64,000 nt of DNA from Actinomadura barringtoniae (GCF_017573505.1 NZ_JAGEOJ010000015.1:1-64000), one strand, 5' to 3'; shown: positions 50,040 to 61,251, counted from the stretch's first letter. Notes: generated by a model from the letters alone, not told the origin. A program made the numbers and translations.

Positions 50040-51289
50040 CGCGTTTCCTTCGTCTGAGGGCCGTAGCGCAGGTAGTCGGCGGCGTGCCGGGCGCGCTCGC
50101 GGACCTCGTCGAGGTCGTCGCCGAGGGCCGTCACGTGGCCGATCTTGCGGCCGGGCCGGACGTCCTTGCCGTACATGTTGATCTTGACCGCCGGGTCGTG
50201 CGCCATCACGTGGATGTAGCGGGCGTACAGGTCGGGGTCGTCGCCGCCCAGCACGTTCGCCATCACCACGTACGGCGCGGTCGGGCGGGTGTCGCCGAGC
50301 GGCAGGTCCAGCACGGCGCGCAGGTGCTGCTCGAACTGGGAGGTACGGGAGCCCTCGATCGTCCAGTGCCCGGAGTTGTGCGGGCGCATGGCCAGCTCGT
50401 TCACCATCAGCCCGCGGCCGGTCTCGAACAGCTCCACCGCCAGCAGCCCGGTGACGCCGAGCTTGTCGGCGATGTCGAGCGCGAGCCGCTGGGCCTCCTC
50501 GGCGGTCTCCTCGTCCAGGCCGGGCGCGGGCGCGATCACCTCGACGCAGATGCCGCTCTCCTGGACGGTCTCCACGATCGGGTAGGCGGCGCCCTGCCCG
50601 TACGGCGAACGCGCCACCAGGGCGGCCAGCTCGCGGCGGAACGAGACGTGCTCCTCGGCCATCAGGTCCACGCCCTCGGCCACCAGTCGGCGCACCAGGT
50701 CCGTCCCGGCCTCGTCGAGGCGGTCCAGGACCCACACGCCCTTGCCGTCGTAGCCGCCGCGGGTGGCCTTCAGCACGACCGGCCAGCCTGCCTCGGCGCC
50801 GAACGCCTCGACGGCCGCCACCGCGTCGTCCGCGTCGATCTTGGCGAAGCGCGGGCACGGCGCCCCGAGGGCGCTCAGCCGCTCGCGCATCACCATCTTG
50901 TCCTGGGCGTGCAGCAGGGCCTCAGACCCCGGCCTGCACGGGATCCGGGCCTCCTCGACGGCCCGGATGTGGTCGCCGGGAACATGCTCGTGATCGAAGG
51001 TGATCACGTCGCATCCCTTGGCGAACGCCCGCAGATCGTCCAGCGAACGGTCGTCGCCGACCTGGACGTCCGCGACGACCTTGGCCGCCGAGTCCTGCGG
51101 GGAGCCCGCCAGGACCCGCAGCGGCACACCGAGCGCGATCGCCGCCTGCTGGGTCATGCGGGCCAGCTGACCGCCGCCGACCATCCCGACGACGGGCTGT
51201 GTCCGCTGGGGGACGCCCCCCAGACCCCCGTCTCCCCAAGATTCCTCGCTCCGCTGCGGATCTCGGGGCCCCTGAGCTGGATCCTTCAC
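50036..51289 (-). CDS. purK: N5-carboxyaminoimidazole ribonucleotide synthase
   Basis: A 417-residue ATP-grasp enzyme that makes N5-CAIR from AIR, bicarbonate and ATP. VVGMVGGGQLARMTQQAAIALGV is the usual N-terminus, ITFDHEHVP, GWPVVLKATRGGYDGKG (ATP-grasp loop), VNELAMRPHNSGHWTIE and RPGRKIGHVT follow. The GTG at 51289 lies about 35 residues before the conserved start, and the extra segment is translated from DNA holding a G/C hairpin (51206-51223). No other start is closer except an internal ATG, so either the extension is real or translation starts at an unusual codon. It is coupled to purE. Confidence 0.93.
   Translation of the reverse strand: MKDPAQGPRDPQRSEESWGDGGLGGVPQRTQPVVGMVGGGQLARMTQQAAIALGVPLRVLAGSPQDSAAKVVADVQVGDDRSLDDLRAFAKGCDVITFDHEHVPGDHIRAVEEARIPCRPGSEALLHAQDKMVMRERLSALGAPCPRFAKIDADDAVAAVEAFGAEAGWPVVLKATRGGYDGKGVWVLDRLDEAGTDLVRRLVAEGVDLMAEEHVSFRRELAALVARSPYGQGAAYPIVETVQESGICVEVIAPAPGLDEETAEEAQRLALDIADKLGVTGLLAVELFETGRGLMVNELAMRPHNSGHWTIEGSRTSQFEQHLRAVLDLPLGDTRPTAPYVVMANVLGGDDPDLYARYIHVMAHDPAVKINMYGKDVRPGRKIGHVTALGDDLDEVRERARHAADYLRYGPQTKETR
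51206..51223. repeat. G/C hairpin inside the 5' part of purK
   Basis: CTGGGGG-acg-CCCCCCAG forms a 7-bp stem within the non-conserved N-terminal extension of purK. Next to it are further G/C-rich words typical of intergenic actinomycete repeats, suggesting an insertion that was kept in frame. Confidence 0.4.
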
Positions 51290-51522
51290 GTGCGAAAGGT
51301 TATCGGCAGCGGACGTGTGAACGAACGCGCGCTCCCGGACGTCGGAATGGGTGTGGCGTTCTCGATCGTGGGGCAGGGAACAACGCAGGTAATGTGAAAC
51401 GTTCATGTTCTGGCGCCGCGGGGGCACCGTGCGTCTATTCTCTTTGTGCCCTCCACAGCGGTATCAACGGGCGCCGCTTCCCAAATAGTCGCGTCGTCGT
51501 CGCAGTCCGGAAGGACCTCTTT

Positions 51523-52137
51523 GTGAGCCTGGTCGCCAACCTCTACCGCCGTTTCGCGCACCTCGTGCACGAGCTCGCGAAGTTCGGCAGCGTCGGCGCG
51601 ATCGCGTTCGTGATCACCTTCGGACTCGGGAACGGGCTGCACACCGGCCTCGGCATGGGCCCGCTGTCCTCCAACGGCATCGCGACCGTCGTGGCGACCA
51701 CGTTCGCCTATGTGGCCAACCGCTACTGGACGTTCCGGCATCGCGACCGGACCGGCCTCGGCCGCGAGTACGTGCTGTTCTTCGCGCTGAACGGCGTGGG
51801 CCTGGTGATCACCGAGATCTTCATCGGCTTCACCCACTACGTGCTCGGCCTGCACGGCGCGCTCGCCTACAACGCCGCGCTGATCGTCGGTACCGGCGTC
51901 GCCACGCTCTTCCGCTTCTGGTCGTACAAGAAGTGGGTGTTCCTGCCGGCCGAGGCGCCGCAGGTCGACCCCGCCTCCGGCCTTCCCGAGGCGGCCCCGG
52001 AGCCCGAGCACGCTCCGGCCGACGAGGCGCCCGCCCGCGACACCGGCGGCCACCCGCTCCCGTCCCACAAGCTCAGCCGCCCGATCGACTCGCGCCCCCA
52101 GGCCGAGGGCCTCGCCGAGTACACGCAGACGCCATAG
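51523..52137 (+). CDS. GtrA-family membrane protein
   Basis: A 204-residue protein with four membrane spans. LAKFGSVGAIAFVITFGLGNGLH, ATVVATTFAYVANRYWTFRHR, YVLFFALNGVGLVITEIFIGF and NAALIVGTGVATLFRFWSYKKWVF match the GtrA pattern, including the NRYWTF and RFxxYKxWVF signatures. GtrA proteins are thought to move lipid-linked sugars across the membrane. A charged Pro/Glu tail of about 60 residues follows. The GTG has GGAAGG 8 bases upstream. It is divergent from purK. Confidence 0.9.
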   Translation: MSLVANLYRRFAHLVHELAKFGSVGAIAFVITFGLGNGLHTGLGMGPLSSNGIATVVATTFAYVANRYWTFRHRDRTGLGREYVLFFALNGVGLVITEIFIGFTHYVLGLHGALAYNAALIVGTGVATLFRFWSYKKWVFLPAEAPQVDPASGLPEAAPEPEHAPADEAPARDTGGHPLPSHKLSRPIDSRPQAEGLAEYTQTP

Positions 52138-52140
52138 TTT

Positions 52141-52262
52141 TGAAGCCCGGCCTACGGCCCTCGCCTGGCGGCTCGGCCCTACCCGTGCTTCGGCGAGGGC
52201 TGCATCGCTTCGCGATCTGGCCTCGTTCCTCGGCCAGACCTTCGGACGCGCTCGCGCGGTGG
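52141..52262 (+). repeat. 3'-end structured repeat element, copy B (short form)
   Basis: It starts 4 bases after the gtrA stop in sense orientation. It shares CCTGGCGGCTCGG (52164-52176) and CATCGCTTCGCGATC (52203-52217) with copies A and C. The following stem is TCTGGCC (52216-52222) with GGCCAGA (52232-52238), and GCGCTCGCGCG follows. The CCGAACCGCGAAAG block is lost; CCCTCGC/GCGAGGG pairs instead in the 5' half. Confidence 0.7.
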
Positions 52263-52290
52263 CCGAGCTCCCATGTGAGGCCGATGACGC

Positions 52291-53568
52291 CTACGTGGGG
52301 CCGATGACGACGCGTTCCTCGGCGAGCTTGGCGTCGGAGGCCTGGCGCAGGAACACGCCGAAGACCGCGGGGCGGGCCGAGATCAGCTCGAGCCGCCCGC
52401 CGTCCACCACCGCCAGCGAACGGGCCAGGTAGAGCCCGAGGCCCGTGCCCTTGCCGCTGCTCACGCTGCGTTCGAAGATCCGCGGCTCCAGGTCCGGCGG
52501 GATCCCGGCGCCCTGGTCGCCGACCTCCACCACGACCGAGCCGACGCCCGGCTTGGTGGTGATGGTGACGGTGCCGCGGCCGTGCACGAGCGAGTTGTCC
52601 AGCAGCGTGGCGAGGATCTGGGAGAGCCCCTCGGGGCTGGTCATGCCGATCAGGCCGCGTTCGCCCGAGATCTTGATGTCCCGGCCGTCCCGGCGGAAGA
52701 TCGGCTGCCACTCCTCGACCTGCTGGGCGATGATCTCGTCGATGCGCGCGGCCACCGCGGCGCCCGTACGGTCGTGCCGGGCCCTGGCCAGCAGCTGTTC
52801 GACGACCGCGACCAGGCGTTCGGTCTGGGCCACCGCGGCCGCGCCCTCCTCCCGTACGACGTCGGGATACTCGGCGGCCTCGATCATCTCCTCCAGCCGC
52901 ATCGACAGCGCGGTCAGCGGCGTGCGCAGCTGGTGGCTGGCGTCGGAGGCGAACTCGCGGCTGGCGGCCAGCAGGTCGGCGATCCGTACGGCGCTGCGGT
53001 CCAGCACCTCGGCCACCCGGTCCACCTCGGGGATCCCGTACCGGCGCCGGCGCGGGCGGGCGTTGCCGCTGCCCAGCCGGTCGGCGGTCTCGGCGAGGTC
53101 CACCAGCGGCAGCGTGAGCTTGCGCGCCTGGAACATCGCCAGGCCCACCGTGACGGCCACGCCCAGCGCGGCCAGGCTGCCGATCAGCAGCATCTGGCGC
53201 AACGCCTCGTCCTGGACCTCCGAGGCCTCCTGCGAGACCTGCACGTGCACGCCTGACTGGGTGCGCGAGTCGGTGATCAGCGCGGCCCCGCCGGGCGGCT
53301 TGCTCCCCGCGGTCACGACCTTGTTGTCGGGCAGGGTGATCACGATGTACCGGTGCGGGTACTCCTGCGCGATCTTCTGGCCGTTGATCGACTGGTCGGA
53401 CTCGAGGCTGAACAGCACGCCGCCCAGCACCGCCGAGGTCTCCCGCTCCAGCGACTGCTGCGCCTCTTCGTAGATCAGCTTGTGCGTGGCGTAGGCCAGG
53501 GGGATGCCGAGCAGCAGGATCGCGACGATCGCCACCGCGAGCGTCGACAGCAGCAGTCGGCGCCTCAT
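52291..53568 (-). CDS. Two-component sensor histidine kinase
   Basis: A 425-residue membrane kinase. A span at about 8-26, an outer sensor region (30-125) and a second span at about 128-146 are followed by a HAMP linker. The DASHQLRTPL box carries the phospho-acceptor His near residue 211, and the ATPase domain has LATLLDNSLVHG (N-box), VGDQGAGIPPD (G1) and GKGTGLGLYLARSLA (G2). It partners the response regulator at 53754-54425, from which it is separated by a structured repeat element. The stimulus is unknown. Confidence 0.93.
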   Translation of the reverse strand: MRRRLLLSTLAVAIVAILLLGIPLAYATHKLIYEEAQQSLERETSAVLGGVLFSLESDQSINGQKIAQEYPHRYIVITLPDNKVVTAGSKPPGGAALITDSRTQSGVHVQVSQEASEVQDEALRQMLLIGSLAALGVAVTVGLAMFQARKLTLPLVDLAETADRLGSGNARPRRRRYGIPEVDRVAEVLDRSAVRIADLLAASREFASDASHQLRTPLTALSMRLEEMIEAAEYPDVVREEGAAAVAQTERLVAVVEQLLARARHDRTGAAVAARIDEIIAQQVEEWQPIFRRDGRDIKISGERGLIGMTSPEGLSQILATLLDNSLVHGRGTVTITTKPGVGSVVVEVGDQGAGIPPDLEPRIFERSVSSGKGTGLGLYLARSLAVVDGGRLELISARPAVFGVFLRQASDAKLAEERVVIGPT

Positions 53569-53610
53569 CAGCGCTCCTTAGGTAATGAAGCCATGATCAT
53601 GCTCGGCCCG

Positions 53611-53750
53611 CGCACGCGAGCGCGCTACCTGAGCCTGGGGGCGAAGCCGGAGGCGAGCCCCCAGGCTCAGATCGCGAAGCGATGTCACGCTCGCACGCTT
53701 TCGCGGTTCGGCCCCGAGCCGCCAGGCTCTGGGCCGAGGCCGCGAAAGCC
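53611..53750 (-). repeat. 3'-end structured repeat element, copy C
   Basis: A 140-bp element on the minus strand, in sense orientation after the response regulator stop (53754) and before the kinase gene. Read on the minus strand it has CCTGGCGGCTCGG, CCGAACCGCGAAAGC, GACATCGCTTCGCGATC and GGTAGCGCGCTCGCGTGCG exactly as copy A. Its stem is a different, perfect 13-bp pairing (53630-53642 with 53657-53669) around a 14-base loop that matches copy A's loop at 12 of 14 positions. Confidence 0.82.
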
Positions 53751-53753
53751 GAG

Positions 53754-54425
53754 TCAGTCGCCGCGCTCGAACCGGAAACCGACGCCCCGCACCGTGGTGA
53801 TGTAGCGGGGACTTCCGGCGTCGTCGCCGAGCTTGCGGCGCAGCCAGGAAATGTGCATGTCGAGGGTCTTGGTCGAGCCCCACCAGTTGGTGTCCCAGAC
53901 CTCCCGCATGATCTGTTCGCGAGTCACCACCTTTCCCGCGTCGCGCACGAGGACGCGCAGCAGGTCGAACTCCTTGGTGGTCAGCTGGAGCTCCTGGTCG
54001 CCCATCCAGGCGCGGCGCGACTCGGCGTCGATCCGCACGCCCTGCACGATCGGGGTCTCGGTGCTGCCCCGGCGCAGCAGGGCGCGGACGCGGGCCAGCA
54101 GTTCGGCCAGCCGGAACGGCTTGGTGACGTAGTCGTCGGCGCCCGCGTCGAGCCCGACCACCGTGTCCACCTCGTCGGCACGGGCGGTCAGGATCAGGAT
54201 CGGCACCCCGTGCCCCTCGGAGCGGACCCGGCGCGCCACCTCGAGCCCGTCAAGCTCGGGCAGTCCAAGGTCGAGGACGATCAGGTCCACACCACCGCCG
54301 AGCGCCCGCTCAAGGGCCTGCGGCCCGTCCGGGCTCACTTCGACGGTGTAGCCCTCGCGCCGCAGTGCGCGGGCGAGTGGCTCAGAGATGGACGTGTCGT
54401 CCTCGGCGAGCAGTACTGAGGTCAT
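53754..54425 (-). CDS. OmpR/PhoB-family response regulator
   Basis: A 223-residue regulator. The receiver domain has the acidic pair in LLAEDDTS, the phospho-acceptor Asp in LIVLDLGLPELDG (near residue 52), Thr in LTARADE and Lys in YVTKPF. The winged-helix domain (about 125-220) carries LTTKEFDLLRVLVRDAGKVVTREQI and HISWLRRKLGDD. The ATG at 54425 has no strong ribosome site. It is the first gene of a pair with the kinase downstream. Confidence 0.94.
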   Translation of the reverse strand: MTSVLLAEDDTSISEPLARALRREGYTVEVSPDGPQALERALGGGVDLIVLDLGLPELDGLEVARRVRSEGHGVPILILTARADEVDTVVGLDAGADDYVTKPFRLAELLARVRALLRRGSTETPIVQGVRIDAESRRAWMGDQELQLTTKEFDLLRVLVRDAGKVVTREQIMREVWDTNWWGSTKTLDMHISWLRRKLGDDAGSPRYITTVRGVGFRFERGD

Positions 54426-54549
54426 GAACCGATCGTATGGCCATTCATGAACGTTTCCTGGCTACCGCCGCGCTCTTGACCTGCGGTTTGCCACTCGTAG
54501 TACATCCTCGAATACGGACATTTCCCTGCCGACCCGGAGGTAACCGCAC

Positions 54550-55017
54550 GTGGCGACGCCCGAGCCACACGTCGCGCGCCCAGTTGGGGCCATGTTCTTC
54601 CTGGGAATCGCCATGGTTCACTTCCTGACGCTCCCGGACGGATTTCACATCGAGCCCTATATCGGCGTGTCGCTCATCATCGCGCTGATGATGGCCCTCT
54701 TCGGTGCAGGAGCCCTGCTCGTCGAGGACCGTGATCGGGTCTGGTGGTACGCGCTCGCCGAGGGTCTTCTCAACGGATTCGGTTACGTTCTGTCCCGGGT
54801 TCAGGGCCTTCCGCTCACTTCGGGGCAAGGTGTCTCCGGGGGCTGGTTCCGCGCCACCGGAATGGCTCTGGCGTTCTTCGGATTCCTGCTCGCGGCGCTG
54901 GCCGGGTGGATTCTGATCTCGCGCCGCCTTCGGCGCCGGAACCGCTATTTCCCGATCACTTCGGCGTTCCAGCGTCGTCTCGCGCCACCACCGCGAGCGA
55001 AGCACCCGGCAGAGTGA
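54550..55017 (+). CDS. Membrane protein with four hydrophobic segments, unknown function
   Basis: A 155-residue protein from the GTG at 54550, which has GGAGG 9 bases upstream. Hydrophobic segments lie at about 12-29, 38-56, 66-82 and 104-123, followed by a very basic tail (SRRLRRRNRYFPITSAFQRRL). AHFLTLPDGFHIEPYIGVSL-like loops suggest extracellular His and Asp residues. It is divergent from the response regulator and may be under its control. Its last 62 bases overlap the 3' end of treZ on the other strand. Confidence 0.74.
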   Translation: MATPEPHVARPVGAMFFLGIAMVHFLTLPDGFHIEPYIGVSLIIALMMALFGAGALLVEDRDRVWWYALAEGLLNGFGYVLSRVQGLPLTSGQGVSGGWFRATGMALAFFGFLLAALAGWILISRRLRRRNRYFPITSAFQRRLAPPPRAKHPAE

Positions 55018-56755
55018 CGGCGGGCGGCGCGGTCGTTCCGGCCCGCACGCCCGGGTTGGAGGCCAGCACGAGCCGTCCGGGGATCGGCAGCCGCACCGAG
55101 GTCGGCCCGAGGTTGGCCGCGACGCTCAGCCGGCCGCGCCGCAGTACGAGCCATCGCCCCTGCTCGTCGTAGTCGGCGCTCACCTCGGTCAGGCGCGGGT
55201 CGGTCAGCTCGGGCCAGGCGCGGCGGAGCGAGATCAGGGCGCGATGCCATTCCAGCAGCTCACGGTTCTGGACCTTGTCCGGCTCGGCCCAGTCCAGGAC
55301 CGAACGCCGGAAAGTATCCACAGCCTGTGGATCGGGAACCTCGCCCGGCCACTCGTGGCTCGAGAACTCCCGCCGCCGCCCCTCGCGGATGGCCTGGGCC
55401 AGCTCGGGCTCGGCGTGGTCGGTGAAGTAGCAGAACGGCGTCGTGGCGCCCCACTCCTCGCCCATGAACAGCATTGGCGTGAACGGCGCCGTCATCACCA
55501 GCGCCGCGCCGACCTTGAGCATCCCCGTCCCCAAGGTCCCCGACAGGCGGTCCCCTGCGGCCCGGTTCCCGACCTGGTCGTGGTTCTGGAGGAAGCCCAG
55601 GAAGCGGTAGCCGGGCGTTGTGAGCAGGTCGACCGGGCGGCCGTGGCGCCGCTCCCGATAGGCCGACCACGTCCCGTCGTGAACGAAGACCCTGGTCAGC
55701 GACTTGGCGAGCGTCTCCAGCGACCCGAAGTCGCAGTAATAGCCCTGCCGCTCCCCGGTGAGGGCCGAGTGCAGGGCGTGGTGGAAGTCGTCGTTCCACT
55801 GCGCGTCCAGGCCGTACCCGCCCGCCTCGCGCGCGGTGACCAGCCGGGGGTCGTTCAGGCCCGACTCGGCGATCAGGAAGAGCGTCCGGCCGAGCCGCGT
55901 CTGGAGCCCGTCGACGGCCACTTCCATGTGCTCCAGGATGTGCACGGCCTGGCCGTCGTTGATCGCGTGAACGGCGTCCAGCCGCAGCCCGTCGATGTGG
56001 AAGTCGCGCATCCACATCAGCGCGTTGTCCACGACGAAGGCGCGGACCTCGTCCGCGCCTTCCTGGTCGTAGTTGACCGCCTCGCCCCAGGGGGTGGCGT
56101 AGGTGGAGGTGAAGTACGGGCCGAAGCTCTTGAGGCGGTTGCCGCTCGGCCCGAGGTGGTTGTAGACGACGTCCAGGACGACCGCCAGCCCTCGTGCGTG
56201 CGCGGCGTCCACGAAGCGCTTCAGGCCGTCCGGCCCGCCGTACGGTTCGTGCGGTGCCCACAGGTGTACGCCGTCATAACCCCAGCCCTGCCGGCCGGGG
56301 AAACTCGCCACCGGCATGACCTCGACCATGTCGATGCCCAGAGAGACCAGGTGGTCGAGGCGTTCTATCGCGGAGTCGAAGGTGCCCTCAGGGGTGAACG
56401 TGCCGATGTGCAGCTCGTACACCACTCCACCGGCGAGGGGCCTGCCGCGCCAGCGATGGTCGGTCCAGACGAAGCGGTCGTGCTCGTAGACCCGGCTGAT
56501 GCCGTGCGCGCCGTACGGCTGCCAGGGGGACCTGGGATCGGGCAGCACCTCGTCCCCGCCATCGAGCACGAAACCGTAGTCGCTCCCATGCCCGGCAGCC
56601 GGAACCTCTGCCTCCCAGCGCCCACGCCCTGCCCGGCGCATCGAATACCTGACCAGCTCTTGCTCATCGCCATCGCCGTGGCCGTGACCGTGACCGTGGC
56701 CGACGGCGACCTGCAGGGTCGTGGCGTACGGCGCCCACACCTCGAACCGAGTCAT
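54956..56755 (-). CDS. treZ: Malto-oligosyltrehalose trehalohydrolase
   Basis: A 599-residue GH13 enzyme. An N-terminal beta domain (MTRFEVWAPYATTLQVAVG) contains a HGHGHGHGDGD repeat. GVVYELHIGTFTPEGTFDSAIERLDHL and VEVMPVASFPGRQGWGYDGVHLWAPHEPYGGPDGLKRFV are typical. The nucleophile Asp is in GLRLDAVHAI, the acid Glu in LIAESGLND and the third acid in FLQNHDQVGNR. It releases trehalose from maltooligosyltrehalose. GGGAG lies 9 bases before the ATG. It is the last gene of the treX-treY-treZ operon, 5 bases after treY. Confidence 0.95.
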   Translation of the reverse strand: MTRFEVWAPYATTLQVAVGHGHGHGHGDGDEQELVRYSMRRAGRGRWEAEVPAAGHGSDYGFVLDGGDEVLPDPRSPWQPYGAHGISRVYEHDRFVWTDHRWRGRPLAGGVVYELHIGTFTPEGTFDSAIERLDHLVSLGIDMVEVMPVASFPGRQGWGYDGVHLWAPHEPYGGPDGLKRFVDAAHARGLAVVLDVVYNHLGPSGNRLKSFGPYFTSTYATPWGEAVNYDQEGADEVRAFVVDNALMWMRDFHIDGLRLDAVHAINDGQAVHILEHMEVAVDGLQTRLGRTLFLIAESGLNDPRLVTAREAGGYGLDAQWNDDFHHALHSALTGERQGYYCDFGSLETLAKSLTRVFVHDGTWSAYRERRHGRPVDLLTTPGYRFLGFLQNHDQVGNRAAGDRLSGTLGTGMLKVGAALVMTAPFTPMLFMGEEWGATTPFCYFTDHAEPELAQAIREGRRREFSSHEWPGEVPDPQAVDTFRRSVLDWAEPDKVQNRELLEWHRALISLRRAWPELTDPRLTEVSADYDEQGRWLVLRRGRLSVAANLGPTSVRLPIPGRLVLASNPGVRAGTTAPPAVTLPGASLAVVARDDAGTPK

Positions 56756-56760
56756 GCCGA

Positions 56761-59013
56761 TCACTCCCGCGACGAGCCGTCGGAACCGTTGTCGAGTTGA
56801 AGCAGCGCCACCGGCAGGGAGCCCAGCACATCCCCGAGCCGGAGCCGCGATCCCTGCCAGAGCCGTCCGGTCAGCACGTCGCGCCAGGCTCCGCCGCCGA
56901 CCTCCATCCGCGTGTCGCGCCAGCCGCCCCGGCGTTCCAGCCCGACCGGGAGCCGGGTCGCGACCGCCACCAGCCGCGGGCCGCGCCCGAACGCCACGAC
57001 GTGCTCGGCGGCGTGCCCGGACGCGCGGACGGGCCGGTACGCGGCGGCCGACACGTCGGGCCAGGCCCGCAGGAGCCGCAGCACCCGCGCGGTCACCAGG
57101 AGCTTCTCGTCGTCGAGATCCTGCGGGGCGCCGCCGTCGTCCATCCTGGCCAGGCGAGCGCGACGCTGCTCGTAGTCCACAGGCCGCCGGTTGTCGGGGT
57201 CCACGAGGGAAAGGCCGGTCAGCTCGCAGCCCTGATACACGTCCGGAACGCCCGGCATCGTCAGCTGGACGAGCTTCTGCCCGAGCGAGTTGACCCGTGC
57301 GTACGGCTCCAGCAGGGACACGAACCCGGTCAGGTCGGTGATCAGCTCGTCGTCGGCCAGGATCCGCCGCGCGTACCCCAGCACCGCCTCCTCGTAGACC
57401 GGGTCGCAGTCGGCCCAGGACGTGCTGGTCTTGGCCTCCCGCATGGCCTTGCTGAGGAACTCGCTCAGCCGTTCCCCGGTGACCGGCCAGGCCCCGGCGA
57501 GCGTCTGCCACAGCATGTACTCGAGGTCGGGCTCGATCGGAGGCCGCGCCGCGCCCGGCAGGCCGGGCGGTGCGGCCCGGTAGTGCCAGCGGTTCACGGC
57601 CCGCGTCCACGGCCCCGGCATCTCCGCCAGAACGGCCAGCCTGGCCCGCACGTCCTCGCCCCGCTTGGTGTCGTGCGTGGACAGCGTCGTCATCGTCCCC
57701 GGCCAGTCGCGGGCCAGCCGTACGCAGTGAGCGTGGAACCGGTCCGGGCTCACCGCCAGATGCCCGGGGTCGCCGCCCACCTCGTTCAGCGAGATCAGCC
57801 GCGACCAGCGGTAGAACGCGGTGTCCTCGACGCCGCGCGCCGCGACGGGCGCGCTGGTCTGCTGGAAGCGGACGACGAACTCCGGGCTCGGCGGATCGCC
57901 TCGCCCGAGCGCCAGCGCGACGACGGCGTCCAGGTCGTCGTGCGTCTCGGCCGGGAGGCGGCTGCGCGCCCACCGCGCCGCGTCCTCCAGGACGGCGACG
58001 GCCTCGGGCGGCGCGTCCTCGCCGGGCACGACGTACGTCCGGTAGACGGGCATGGCCGCGAGCAGCTCGGTCAGCGCGTTCTCCAGCCGTTCCGGGCGGC
58101 GGTCGGGCATCGCCCGCGCCAGCACGTCCTGGAGCCGTTCGAGCTCCGGCCGCAGCCCCTGATCGAGGACGTAGCGGCGGGCCGCGTACTCGACGCCGGC
58201 GAAGTCCACGACCCCGCCCGTGAACGACAGGTAGGTCTCGGTCAGCGGCTTCTCGCCCTCGGGGTCGACGAACAGGCCGCCGACCATGCCGAGCGAGTCG
58301 TAGCCGGTGGTGCCCGCGCAGTGCCAGTCCACCGGCAGCGTCTCGGCCCCCGTGGTGATCTTCTCGACGACGGTCCAGACCCCGCCCGACCCCATGGCCA
58401 GCTCGTCCAGGTAGCCGCGCGGGTCGGCCAGCCCGTCGGGATGGTCGATGCGCAGCCCGTTCACCAGGCCCTCGGAGACCAGCCGCAGCACCAGCTCGTG
58501 GGTCTGCTCGAAGACGGTGCGGTCCTCCTGGCGGAGGCCGATGAGCCCGGAGATGTCGAAGAAGCGCCGGTAGTTGGGGGTGCCCTCGCCCGGCAGCACG
58601 AGCTTGCCGTCCCCGGCGGCCCAGTCGACGTCGAACCACCTCGCGTACGGCGAGGCCGGCCCCTCCCGCACCACCGAGTCCACCGCGGGGCTGAGCGAGG
58701 TCGGCGACGGGACCGCCATGTGGTTCGGAACGATGTCGAGCAGCACCCGCAGGCCCACGGCGTGGAAGCTCGCCACCATCGCGCGGAAGCCGTCCTCGCC
58801 GCCGAGCTCGGCGGAGATCCGCGAGTGGTCGGTGACGTCGTAGCCGTGCGTCGAGCCGGGCGCCGCCTGGAGGATCGGCGGCAGGTAGACGTGCGAGACG
58901 CCCAGCGACGCCAGGTAGGGGGCCAGCTCGCCCGCCTCGGCGAACCCGAAGCCGTCCCGGCCCAGCTGCAGCCGATAGGTCCCCGTGGGCGTGGCGTTCG
59001 AGAGATCGGACAC
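56761..59013 (-). CDS. treY: Malto-oligosyltrehalose synthase
   Basis: A 750-residue GH13 enzyme that converts the reducing-end maltose of a glucan into trehalose. ATPTGTYRLQLGRDGFGFAEAG, GSTHGYDVTDHSRISAELGG, LRVLLDIVPNHMAVPS, GLRIDHPDGLADP (nucleophile Asp), WTVVEKITTGAETLP (acid Glu), STHDTKRGEDVRARL (third acid) and LVDPDNRRPVDY are in order. The GTG at 59013 has AGGAG 4 bases upstream. A GTG at 59034 overlapping the previous stop is an alternative. Confidence 0.95.
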   Translation of the reverse strand: MSDLSNATPTGTYRLQLGRDGFGFAEAGELAPYLASLGVSHVYLPPILQAAPGSTHGYDVTDHSRISAELGGEDGFRAMVASFHAVGLRVLLDIVPNHMAVPSPTSLSPAVDSVVREGPASPYARWFDVDWAAGDGKLVLPGEGTPNYRRFFDISGLIGLRQEDRTVFEQTHELVLRLVSEGLVNGLRIDHPDGLADPRGYLDELAMGSGGVWTVVEKITTGAETLPVDWHCAGTTGYDSLGMVGGLFVDPEGEKPLTETYLSFTGGVVDFAGVEYAARRYVLDQGLRPELERLQDVLARAMPDRRPERLENALTELLAAMPVYRTYVVPGEDAPPEAVAVLEDAARWARSRLPAETHDDLDAVVALALGRGDPPSPEFVVRFQQTSAPVAARGVEDTAFYRWSRLISLNEVGGDPGHLAVSPDRFHAHCVRLARDWPGTMTTLSTHDTKRGEDVRARLAVLAEMPGPWTRAVNRWHYRAAPPGLPGAARPPIEPDLEYMLWQTLAGAWPVTGERLSEFLSKAMREAKTSTSWADCDPVYEEAVLGYARRILADDELITDLTGFVSLLEPYARVNSLGQKLVQLTMPGVPDVYQGCELTGLSLVDPDNRRPVDYEQRRARLARMDDGGAPQDLDDEKLLVTARVLRLLRAWPDVSAAAYRPVRASGHAAEHVVAFGRGPRLVAVATRLPVGLERRGGWRDTRMEVGGGAWRDVLTGRLWQGSRLRLGDVLGSLPVALLQLDNGSDGSSRE

Positions 59014-59026
59014 GACGCTCCTGAGG

Positions 59027-61150
<2,124 letters not shown>

Positions 61151-61251
61151 ATTCCCGCCCTTCTGCCGTCGTCGCCAGGGTGCTTCCCCGTGAGGGGTGA
61201 CTCACACCGACCGGGACGCCACTGGCCAGAACGGACATCCCTCGGCTACGG

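Noticed and set aside
54956..58639. A 1227-codon open frame covering treZ and part of treY
   Set aside because: Only the treZ part is protein-like; the upstream portion is an out-of-frame shadow of treY, and treZ has its own start and ribosome site at 56755.
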